Source: Symbioplanes lichenis
GTDB lineage: Bacteria; Actinomycetota; Actinomycetes; Mycobacteriales; Micromonosporaceae
Length of the DNA: 64,000 nucleotides
Assembly (NCBI RefSeq): GCF_030709675.1
Contig: NZ_JAUZQD010000003.1
Coordinates: 1 to 64,000 of the forward strand
Direction of reading: 5' to 3'
The notes beneath the pieces are model-generated. The model was given only the letters and a program-made list of their open reading frames with translations. It was not told the origin of the DNA and ran no database searches. The first letter of the stretch is position 1, and each line of letters starts with the position of its first letter. The translations under genes were made by a program, and so were the position numbers. Positions 8,938 to 16,816 of the stretch are shown here, in pieces.

Positions 8938-10152
8938 GTGGGTGGTTGGCTTGGCCGAGTGCCTCTCGTGAATTTGAGCCGCGCTCACATGCATTTGCTC
9001 AAAGCCAGCAGCGCCCTCGCCAGGCGAGCTCACGGTTTCACTGATGAGCAGCGCCGCCTGCTGCTAGACGCCCACCAGGTGTTGTGCAACGCGCTCCGAG
9101 GCGAGCATGAACATTTCGACCGCCTGCGAGCAGCACCGCGCGACGTCAGCGGCGATGTGACTGCGGACATGACCGTGGAAAAACTCGGCGACGCTTGGAT
9201 TGACGAAATTCTCATCGAGAACCGGGTCAAGCGACAGACCGTCGACCATTACACCAACAACCTGCATTACTTGATCCTGCCCGCTATCGGGGATATGGCC
9301 ATCCGGGAGGCCACCGTCGGGGCGATCGACCGCTACCTCAAGACCTTCGCCCGAACCCATCCGGCCGGGGCGCGGCGCTGTAAGAGCACTCTGTTACAGA
9401 TGTTCAGCCTGGCCGTCCGCCACGGCGCACTTGCCGCCAATCCGGTCCGCGACGTCGGCCGGCTACCGAGACCACACACGACAGTCCAGGCCATGACCTG
9501 CAGCGAGATCACCAGAGTCCGGCACGCTCTGCACCTGTGGCACACCACCAAAGCCGTCGGGCCCAGGAAGAGCCGCGCCTGCACCGACCTATTCGACCTG
9601 CTCCTGGCGACTGGCTGCCGGATCGGAGAGGCCTGCGCTCTACGCTGGCAGGACATTGACCTGCGCGCCGGAACACTCACGGTCGCCGGCACCATGATCT
9701 TCTTGAGGAGCATCGGCTGGCAGCGCCAGGAATTCCCCAAGACCGCCGCCGGGCAACGCACGGTTTACCTACCGGCGTTCGCCGTAACCATGCTCCGGCG
9801 CCGCCAGGCGGAGGAACCCCATCGCCCGGACGACCCCCTCTTCGCCAGCCGCACCGGTACGTTCGTACAGCCGGACAACATGCGCCGCTCGCTGCGCTGC
9901 GCCCTGCAACGACAGGCCGACCTGAAATGGGTGAGTCCCCACGTGTTCCGCAAGACTGTCGCCACCGTCCTGAGCGGACGAGGCCTGGTCGTCGAAGCCG
10001 CCGCCCAACTCGGACACGTCGACGAGAGCATCACGAAAAGGTTCTACGTCCAGAAGCCCTCGACCGCCCCCGACGTCAGCCACGTCCTGGAAATCCTCGT
10101 CGATCCCGAATTCGGCGTACTGATCACCACCGAGCCGATGCCGACAAATTGA
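8938..10152 (+). CDS. Tyrosine recombinase/integrase (intact, different subfamily)
   Basis: A 404-residue site-specific recombinase with an arm/core-binding domain (VEKLGDAWIDEILIENRVKR, about residues 80-175) and a catalytic domain. The Arg lies in LLATGCRIGEACALRWQDID, the H-x-x-R box is HVFRKT, then LGHVDES, and the Tyr nucleophile is in KRFYVQK. It is not closely related to the two copies at 4-6 kb. GTG start, without a convincing ribosome site. It has no visible lesion, so it is the best candidate for an active recombinase here. Its own attachment site is not obvious and it may mark a second, older integration. Confidence 0.9.
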   Translation: MGGWLGRVPLVNLSRAHMHLLKASSALARRAHGFTDEQRRLLLDAHQVLCNALRGEHEHFDRLRAAPRDVSGDVTADMTVEKLGDAWIDEILIENRVKRQTVDHYTNNLHYLILPAIGDMAIREATVGAIDRYLKTFARTHPAGARRCKSTLLQMFSLAVRHGALAANPVRDVGRLPRPHTTVQAMTCSEITRVRHALHLWHTTKAVGPRKSRACTDLFDLLLATGCRIGEACALRWQDIDLRAGTLTVAGTMIFLRSIGWQRQEFPKTAAGQRTVYLPAFAVTMLRRRQAEEPHRPDDPLFASRTGTFVQPDNMRRSLRCALQRQADLKWVSPHVFRKTVATVLSGRGLVVEAAAQLGHVDESITKRFYVQKPSTAPDVSHVLEILVDPEFGVLITTEPMPTN

Positions 10153-10945
10153 ACCACGCTTGAGTGGTCTCATGCTCGATCCAGTCCAGCAGACGCCGCG
10201 CAGTACCCCGGCGTATTCGGTGTGCCTGGCGGCGACCTCGACCCTCGCCGCTAGCCACCGTTCGATCTACTCGTTAAGCAGCACTGGGAGCGGTCGTGTC
10301 AATGCCCGGGACGCGGTCAGGTATATCGCCTCAGGCATCTGAGCGAGCTCATCTGCGCGACGAAGTACAAGTCTCCTCGTGCCTGTGTAGAAACTGTAAG
10401 TCAACCTTGCCGCGCATCGGAGTGAGGCGGTGTAGACCAGACGGGGAGGGTGATGCGCTACTACACGGGTCAGCGCCACACGTTGCCTGCAAGCCACCAA
10501 CCACATCGCCGACCTGGTCATATCGTCGGCCGACCGCCCGGGGGCCCACGTGTTCGGGTAACTGCTTGCATGACGGTCTGGGCTGGCGAGGTTGGACCGG
10601 CTTTATGCTTCGCGGATGAGTCCACCGGCGCGGCGGTTAACGATCAATGCCGAGTTGATGGTGGAAGGCCGGATCCGGAAGCTTTAGAGGCAGAGGCTTT
10701 ACGCCGAGTCGCCGCCGCTGAGTTCATGGCCGATGCCGACCAAAGCATCGATGAGATCCGGGGCTGCGGAAAGTGTTGACGTCCGCGGCGACGTGGCGGC
10801 GGCTCTGAGTTGGCTCACCAGCTCGTCGATGCTCTACGGGGCGAAGGGTGTGGCTCGTATTCGAGCCGCACCCTTCGTCGCGTTGATCTTCGGTCAGCAT
10901 GTGATCTGGAAAGTGGCGTCGCCTTGTGCGATCGTGGTAGTGCCG
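10153..10945. other. Gene-poor stretch, probably decayed island DNA
   Basis: No reading frame here has convincing protein features. Around 10616-10778 two short plus-strand segments resemble a broken antitoxin-like peptide (RRLTINAELMVEGRIRKL ending at a stop, then EALRRVAAAEFMADADQSID in another frame), but this is too weak to call. Confidence 0.5.
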
Positions 10946-11584
10946 CTATGCCGGGTCAGCCCGGCAGCTGTTGGCGCGGTCGTCCACCCAAAGGAGTTCG
11001 CCTTGAGGCGAGACGGACACGGTGCGCAGTACTTGCTTAATACGTTCTGTATAGTCGCCGCCACCTGTCCGCCCGTGCTTGTCGCTTACGTATTGATGCC
11101 ACCGCGACGGATGCCGAGGGCGGCCACCAACGCACCAGACTTGCCCCTTTCCGCTGGCGGCGAGCCGTTCAGTTATCCAAGAGACTTGGGCGTGGAAGTT
11201 GCGCTTGGCTGGCCCGCTCAACGGGCTTACGCCCCATCCAACCAACACTTCCGTTGACCGTGCGATGCCCGTTTCCAACAGGGGGCGGGCCTTCGCCCAT
11301 CCGTCTGGAGACCGCCCGTGAATGTTGATTGCAGGTAAATCGTCTGTTTGGAGCCCAAATACGTTGGCTACGGTGACCGTCTCACAATGAAGCAAGTCCG
11401 CCGCTACCTGCAACTGCCGCAGCGTTCGCGTACCTGTCGTTGTGGGCGGGCTGCATAGGATTGCGCACAGCGCCGACAAAGTTCGACATCCCCTTTTCGA
11501 CTGTTTCGGACACCGCAAGGATCGCAGAAGCATCTCGTCACCCTTGGGCCGCCCGTCGCTGCAGCGGACCCGGCCCGCGTGCAC
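10946..11584 (-). CDS. DUF1643-like hypothetical protein
   Basis: The central part (ALCAILCSPPTTTGTRTLRQ, then VTVANVFGLQTDDLPAI, PLLETGIARSTEVLVGWGV) follows the pattern of DUF1643 proteins: a short N-terminal strand, an element that gathers small molecules or nucleotides, a V-N-x-F strand and a late W-G motif. Function is unknown in the family. The N-terminal 30 residues look unnatural and the true start may lie further in. It is isolated, on the strand opposite to the integrases, between decayed segments, so it may itself be a relic. Confidence 0.5.
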   Translation of the reverse strand: MHAGRVRCSDGRPKGDEMLLRSLRCPKQSKRGCRTLSALCAILCSPPTTTGTRTLRQLQVAADLLHCETVTVANVFGLQTDDLPAINIHGRSPDGWAKARPLLETGIARSTEVLVGWGVSPLSGPAKRNFHAQVSWITERLAASGKGQVWCVGGRPRHPSRWHQYVSDKHGRTGGGDYTERIKQVLRTVSVSPQGELLWVDDRANSCRADPA

Positions 11585-11998
11585 CGTGCCAAGACGGCCT
11601 TCACGCTAGTGCAACTGGGCCGGTGGGCCGCCGGTAAGGTCTTCTCGGCTTGCTCGGGCCGAGGGTGACGGGTGCGTACTTGTCCCGACCCGACTTCGCT
11701 GGTTGGCGCCACCTGACGGGCGTTGGCGTGGCCGTCTCGCCCCAGTCCATGGGCGGCCTTGCCACCCCTGGGCACATCCGGCCTGAGTGGCCCGTTCGGG
11801 ATGCCCTGGACACGTACAGGGCTGTTCTGAACAGCTAGGTTGAACAGCTAGGTTGGCGGTGCGAATTTTCTCTACATCTTCAAGGCGGCTATCCCGGCCG
11901 TACGCGAGATCGTCTGCCAGGCCGTCCGCGCCTTGCCGCTTCACTCACGGCGCTGGCCGGCGGCGGTTACCGCGGTTAACGCTACGTCGGCCGAGCAC
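11585..11998. other. Non-coding stretch with a tandem 13-bp repeat
   Basis: No supported gene. GAACAGCTAGGTT is repeated back to back at 11829-11841 and 11842-11854, just outside the IS4-type remnant. It could be a duplication at an insertion boundary. Confidence 0.5.
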
Positions 11999-12919
11999 TC
12001 ATCCGCCCCTCATCAACGGAGTTCCAGGCCTGGCCGAAACGATGCGTTTGATCATGCGGGATTTGACGCGGATCCGGCGGTCGGGCAGCAGGTTGTTCGG
12101 GACGTGAGTGCCGATGACGCCGACCAGGTCGATGACGGTGCCGGCGATGACGCCGGCGGCGTTCACGATCTGGTCGGCCGCGCTTTTGAGGGCGGTGGTG
12201 AAGCTGGCCCGGTCGGGGTCGAGGCCGGTTGGCTGTCGGTGGGTCGACCATCGCGGTGCGTAGTACTTGGTAGGCGCTGAGCAGGGCGTAGACCTCCGCT
12301 CGACATCGTCGGGGGTGCGGGCGCGTAGCACGCATCCGCCCGGACCGAGAATTTGAGTTCGAGGTAGGCGTCTCGGTCTCCCAGCGCTGGTGGTGGAGCG
12401 CGACGATCTCGGCGGCGGGATGGGTGACGCGGTCGAGCAGAGTGCTCAGCAGCCGGTAGCCGCCGGTGTGGGTGCCCGTAGTGGTGGTGATCCGGATCTG
12501 CGTGTCGATGACCCGGACCCGCCGCTGGCCGATGATGGAGAAGAACGAGCCGTCGCGGTGACGGCGCAGGACCGGCAGTTTGCGTCCGGTTTGCAGCGGA
12601 TCAGTAGATGCGCCCCCGTCGCGGCGAGGGTGGCGATCAGGGCGGCGGCGGCGTAGTTGCGGTCAGCCAGCAGCAGCATCCCGGGTCGCAGGCTGCGGGC
12701 CAGATATCGGGCGTGGTCCAGGTCGCCGGTGCTGACCGGGTCGAACACGGCGTCGATCACCGACCGGGTTCCGCTGGACAGCAGGGCACTCAGTCGTAGT
12801 TGGGGGTAGCCAGAACCGGCCGTTGCAGCGTTGTTTGGCATAGCAGTCGGTGCTGCACAGCCGTCACCGACTCCACATGCTGCAGCGCCCGCGGCGGACG
12901 GAACACGGCGAGGGAGCAT
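11999..12919 (-). pseudogene. IS4-family transposase remnant (multiply frameshifted)
   Basis: Minus-strand fragments in different frames read as parts of an actinobacterial IS4-type DDE transposase. One is the catalytic middle (YPQLRLSALLSSGTRSVIDA, RSLRPGMLLLADRNY with the second Asp). Another is the C-terminal tail near 12000-12330 (LRARTPDDVERRS, GLDPDRASFTTALKSAADQ, ending in a basic segment). The N-terminal third is missing or unreadable and the catalytic Glu region is not continuous. No clean terminal inverted repeats were found. Confidence 0.75.
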
Positions 12920-13181
12920 CGCCGTGCCGTCGGGCCATCGGGATGGGTATTACGGGCCCTCCCATCAAGGCTCCGAGCCATGCCTCTCGCGTGGGCGGTG
13001 CGTAGTGCACGGATGCCCAGGACGATGATCACGGCGAACGAATCCGTGGGCGGCGCCGGGGACCTGCTCCGCCGGAGGTGGAGGTTGTCAGAACAAAGCA
13101 CCGTAGGGTTGTTGGCGGCGGGACCAGCCTTCGGTAGCATGCCTTCATGATCCGGCCAACCGCAGATAAGCGACAAAGCAA

Positions 13182-13991
13182 ATGAACAATGGAATTGCGG
13201 TTGATGCCCCGGAGAGCGCGAGTGGTGCTCTATTCAGCATGAGGAGCATCCCGAACAGCGCTATCGACCAACCGCAGCTCAGGCCATTCTTCGGGTATTT
13301 TGGTGGCAAGTGGCGGGACGCTGTCAAAAATTACCCCGAACCGAAGTACGACACGATTGTTGAGCCGTTTGCCGGATCTGCCGGATACGCGATGCGATAT
13401 CCAAGCCGGAAAGTCATCCTCTGCGAGATTGATCCAATCCTGGCTGGAATCTGGAAATACTTGATCAACGTAGACCCCTCAGAAATTCTTTCGATTCCCG
13501 ATATCGGTCCTGACGGTTCGGTCGACGATCTGAAGGTTTGCGAGGAAGCCAAATGGCTTGTCGGTTTCTGGCTCAACCGCGGTGCAGCCAGTCCTCGACG
13601 GTCCCCTTCCCGATGGATGAGGGATGGCATCCGTCCCGGATCGTTCTGGGGCGAACGCGTAAAGCAAACCATCGCGACTCAAGTCGAAGCTATCCGGCAC
13701 TGGCAGGTGGTCGACGGGGGCTACTCCAGCCTGCCGCCACTTCACGCTGCGACTTGGTTCATAGATCCACCGTACGAGACGGCTGGAAAGAATTACCGGT
13801 TTGGTTCGGAGCAAATAAACTACGTTGAGCTAGCTGAGTGGTGCAAATCTCGGCCAGGGCAGGTCATCGTTTGCGAAAATGAAGGCGCGACTTGGCTGCC
13901 GTTCAGGAGCCTGGCGGATGTCAAGACGACGCGAGCGAACTCGCGATCTAAGGAAGTCGTCTGGATCTCTGATGAGAAATCAGCCGGCTGA
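13182..13991 (+). CDS. D12-class DNA adenine N6-methyltransferase (Dam-like)
   Basis: Transfers a methyl group from S-adenosylmethionine to N6 of adenine. Motif order is that of the alpha/D12 class: FGYFGGKW near the N-terminus, motif I VEPFAGSAGYAMRY for AdoMet binding, an acidic strand ILCEID, and motif IV IDPPYETAGKNY for catalysis. At 269 residues it is Dam-sized. The first ATG is used, but the ATG at 13239, nearer the conserved start, is equally likely. It is the first gene of a six-gene operon with 3-bp spacing to the next gene. Context suggests a self-marking role for the restriction-like enzymes downstream (inference). The target sequence cannot be read from the protein. Confidence 0.88.
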   Translation: MNNGIAVDAPESASGALFSMRSIPNSAIDQPQLRPFFGYFGGKWRDAVKNYPEPKYDTIVEPFAGSAGYAMRYPSRKVILCEIDPILAGIWKYLINVDPSEILSIPDIGPDGSVDDLKVCEEAKWLVGFWLNRGAASPRRSPSRWMRDGIRPGSFWGERVKQTIATQVEAIRHWQVVDGGYSSLPPLHAATWFIDPPYETAGKNYRFGSEQINYVELAEWCKSRPGQVIVCENEGATWLPFRSLADVKTTRANSRSKEVVWISDEKSAG

Positions 13992-13994
13992 CCG

Positions 13995-14522
13995 ATGCCT
14001 AATATAACTAAGCGCCTACATGCAGCCTTTCTAGAGCCGCTGGAAGATGCAGTCGAGTGGCATTCGGACATAGGTGTTAAGCCCCTCAGTGTTGACTTGG
14101 CGTTACCCAACCCTCCGCGCCTGCGCGTCTACATGTATTCCCTGGTTTCCGGCGGCACGGTCAGGCCTAACGAGTATAAGGGTGTTCTGCGCGTTCCTGG
14201 CCAGAAAGTCGGCGATTATGGATCGTTCGATCACTCGGGCGGTCGGTTGGCGCTCCTCGTAGCATATCGCGAGGACCTTGACGTCTTCGTGTTATGGGAC
14301 GCAAGTTTGCACCCTCGTTTCAAAAACGGAGGCAACGTGCAGGTGCGCGACTACACTGTGCATGAGGCTGCTGCCCTTGGCCGAGCACGCCAGAGTCGAC
14401 CGCTTGTATCAGGTGTTGTCGAAGCAGTTATTGCATGTCAATCTTGCAACCTGCTCGAGGCCCTTCGCGATCGGGTCGCGTGGACCGGCGGGTTCGACCG
14501 CACCGTTGTGAGCGGCCGCTGA
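13995..14522 (+). CDS. Unknown 175-aa protein of the defence operon, possible DNA-recognition subunit
   Basis: I do not recognise this protein with certainty. It looks beta-rich: RLRVYMYSLVSGG, NEYKGVLRVPGQKVGDYGSF, then GRLALLVAYREDLDVFVLWD, a short helix and a final EAVIACQS strand. There is no clear PD-(D/E)XK or HNH nuclease motif. This pattern recalls B3-like or effector-type recognition domains linked to PLD nucleases in BfiI, NgoAVII and CglI-type restriction systems, which is inference only. Its position between an adenine methyltransferase and a PLD-helicase supports a recognition role. Its stop overlaps the next start (TGATG). Confidence 0.8.
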   Translation: MPNITKRLHAAFLEPLEDAVEWHSDIGVKPLSVDLALPNPPRLRVYMYSLVSGGTVRPNEYKGVLRVPGQKVGDYGSFDHSGGRLALLVAYREDLDVFVLWDASLHPRFKNGGNVQVRDYTVHEAAALGRARQSRPLVSGVVEAVIACQSCNLLEALRDRVAWTGGFDRTVVSGR

Positions 14523-16636
14523 TGCAGGGACTGGCCGAGCTGCACTTGCAGACGTCCTATCACAAGGGCCGCGATGATATCGCTGCCGGCTTCTACCTGC
14601 CATGTATGAACCGGTCGACCAAGTATGACCGCGCCGTCGGTTACTTCAGAAGCACCGTCTTTCTGATTGCTTGGCCGGAACTCCGAGGTTTCGTCCAGCG
14701 CGGTGGCAAAATTCGGGTTCTTTGTTCGCAAGTTCTGGCCGACAAAGATGTCGACGCACTCGAGCGCGGATACTCTGCACGCGTCAATGCAGAGATCGAC
14801 TCGAGGCTGCTCGAAGAGGTCCGTAACCTACTCAACGACCCGGTCATTTCAGATCCTGCGCGCGTTCTCGCTGCCCTTGTCGCGCACGGAACCGTGGACC
14901 TTAAGGTAGCGATTCTGCGCGACAGCGAGATGCGAAGCGTCAAAGGAAGAATATTCCATGATAAGTTGGGCATCTTTGGTGATGAATACAACAACCGCGT
15001 AGTGTTCAAAGGCTCAATGAACGAGACTTGGACGGGGCTAGCCAACGACGGGAATCTCGAATCGGTCGACGTCGCCGTGAGCTGGATGGGTGCACGAGAC
15101 GTGGAACGCGTCCGCACGGAAGAGAGCTACTTCGCCGACTTATGGCATAACCGGTACCCGACGCTCAATGTCCGTCCGTTTCCTGACGTGGCTAGGCACG
15201 AGCTGGAAAATGCAAGTGAAGGCGACTGGCCAGGGTCCCTTACCGACGTCTTGGATCGCATGTCCGCGGGGAGGGACAAGGGCGAAGACGCCCGCGGCAG
15301 GACGCTGCACTCACACCAGTCCGCTGGTCTTGCGGCATGGCGAGCCAACGGACGCCGGGGCATCCTTGCCTTCGCCACTGGAAGTGGCAAGACCTTCACC
15401 GCGATTACGGCCATCCGTGAGGCGATCACCAAGCACGGTGATGTCGTGGTCGTGGTCGTTCCGGACCGGGTGCTGTTCCAACAGTGGTACCGAGAGCTCG
15501 AAGAGACGACCTCTGACCTTGACGTGAGCATCCTCCGGGCCGGCTCTGGATACCGTCGCTGGCGAGACAGTCTGCGGCTCTGGACTCTCCCCGACGGGCA
15601 ACGTCGGATCGTCCTCGCTACCGTGAGAACGGCTGCCAGTGGAGAGTTCCGGCGAAAGCTGAGTGGGGGCGCCCACCTCATGCTGGTCGCGGACGAAGTC
15701 CACCGACTCGGTTCCGCCCGAAACCGCGAGCTTCTCGACGAAGAACTCTTCGGCGCCCGGTTGGGCTTGAGCGCGACTCCGGAGCGCGCCGGCGACCCAG
15801 AAGGCACCCAAGCGTTGTTGTCGTATTTCGGTGGAATCCTCCAGCCTCGGTACATGCTGGCGGATGCGGTCCGCGACGGCGTACTCACGAAGTACTTTTA
15901 CCGACCTCACACCGTGCACCTGACCGAGCTAGAGGCCCAGGAGTGGCAGGAGATCACCGCACGTATCGCGACTCTGCGAGCCCGTATCGCGAACGGTGAT
16001 CAAAGCAGCAATGCGCTAGCGCAGCGTCTTGATCTGCTTTACATCCGACGTGCTCGAGTGGTCAAGCACGCATCGGCGAAGGTGCCTCTGGCTGTATGCG
16101 TCCTCAGGCAGGAGGGCGTGGAGGGGCAGCGTTGGATCGTCTACTGTGAAGACTTGACACAGCTCAACCAGGTCAGCACCGCACTTGCGGACGCAGGGAT
16201 ACCAAGCCTTCCATTTCATTCCCAGATGGAAGGAAGCCGGGAGGAAACGCTTCAATGGCTGGACCGTCGAGGTGGGATCGTTGTGGCTATCAAGTGCCTC
16301 GATGAAGGAGTTGACGTCCCGTCTGTGACCCACGCCTTGATCCTCGCGTCCTCCAAAAATCCTCGAGAATTCGTTCAACGACGCGGACGAGTCCTTCGTC
16401 GAGCGGATGGGAAGTCGCTAGCTTTCGTCCACGATGCCATCGTGCTACCACCAGCCGGTGGTGGACGTGAAGGTGCGTCAGACCCTATTACCGCCGGCGA
16501 ACTAGCCCGAGCCGTCGAATTCGCGCAACACGCGGACAATCCAGCGGCATCTGCTGACTTGCAGCAAATCGCCATCGATCTCGGCATCGATCGGCGCACA
16601 CTCCTCCAGGACGGTTTCGAAGATGCAGACGACTGA
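14522..16636 (+). CDS. PLD-nuclease domain fused to superfamily 2 helicase (restriction-type effector)
   Basis: 704 residues. The N-terminal third is phospholipase-D-like: YHKGRDDIAAGFYLP, KYDRAVGYFRS, then FHDKLGIFGDEYNN with GSMNETWTG. This is a single H-x-K motif with spacing of five to the Asp and the trailing G-S-x-N. From about residue 260 it is an SF2 helicase: ATGSGKT (Walker A), ADEVHRLGS (DEVH box), GLSATPER, and CLDEGVDVPSVTHALIL with QRRGRVLRR (motif VI). A frame extends upstream to 14435, but ATG 14522 was chosen because the PLD homology starts there and it overlaps the previous stop. The likely role is ATP-driven DNA translocation with cleavage by a PLD dimer. Similar fusions occur as restriction factors near Dnd-type systems and in NgoAVII/CglI-like restriction systems as separate subunits. 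Confidence 0.88.
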   Translation: MQGLAELHLQTSYHKGRDDIAAGFYLPCMNRSTKYDRAVGYFRSTVFLIAWPELRGFVQRGGKIRVLCSQVLADKDVDALERGYSARVNAEIDSRLLEEVRNLLNDPVISDPARVLAALVAHGTVDLKVAILRDSEMRSVKGRIFHDKLGIFGDEYNNRVVFKGSMNETWTGLANDGNLESVDVAVSWMGARDVERVRTEESYFADLWHNRYPTLNVRPFPDVARHELENASEGDWPGSLTDVLDRMSAGRDKGEDARGRTLHSHQSAGLAAWRANGRRGILAFATGSGKTFTAITAIREAITKHGDVVVVVVPDRVLFQQWYRELEETTSDLDVSILRAGSGYRRWRDSLRLWTLPDGQRRIVLATVRTAASGEFRRKLSGGAHLMLVADEVHRLGSARNRELLDEELFGARLGLSATPERAGDPEGTQALLSYFGGILQPRYMLADAVRDGVLTKYFYRPHTVHLTELEAQEWQEITARIATLRARIANGDQSSNALAQRLDLLYIRRARVVKHASAKVPLAVCVLRQEGVEGQRWIVYCEDLTQLNQVSTALADAGIPSLPFHSQMEGSREETLQWLDRRGGIVVAIKCLDEGVDVPSVTHALILASSKNPREFVQRRGRVLRRADGKSLAFVHDAIVLPPAGGGREGASDPITAGELARAVEFAQHADNPAASADLQQIAIDLGIDRRTLLQDGFEDADD

Positions 16637-16814
16637 TCTCAAAGATTTACGAGAAGCCGTTGAACGAGTACGCAACGAACAGCATCCTCATCTCGACCTT
16701 GAATTCCTTCATGCGGTCATCCGCGCGGAAGACGAAAATCCCGAGGATGACACTGCGGCACTTCGAGAGATTCAGACCGCATTGAAGATGGCTCTCTCCT
16801 CGGCAGGGGCGTAA
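16623..16814 (+). CDS. Small acidic protein (63 aa) of the defence operon
   Basis: A 63-residue, strongly acidic, predicted helical protein (TDLKDLREAVERVRNEQHPH, then AVIRAEDENPEDDTAALREI). It overlaps the helicase end by 14 bp and ends 2 bp before the ATPase gene, so it is firmly inside the operon. No known motif. Small linkers of this kind sit between the effector and ATPase genes of several DNA-modification defence operons. A regulatory or inhibitory subunit is plausible but unproven. Confidence 0.72.
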   Translation: MQTTDLKDLREAVERVRNEQHPHLDLEFLHAVIRAEDENPEDDTAALREIQTALKMALSSAGA

Positions 16815-16816
16815 TC

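Noticed and set aside
10616..10778. Antitoxin gene
   Set aside because: The two suggestive peptides are in different frames, separated by a stop, with no toxin beside them.
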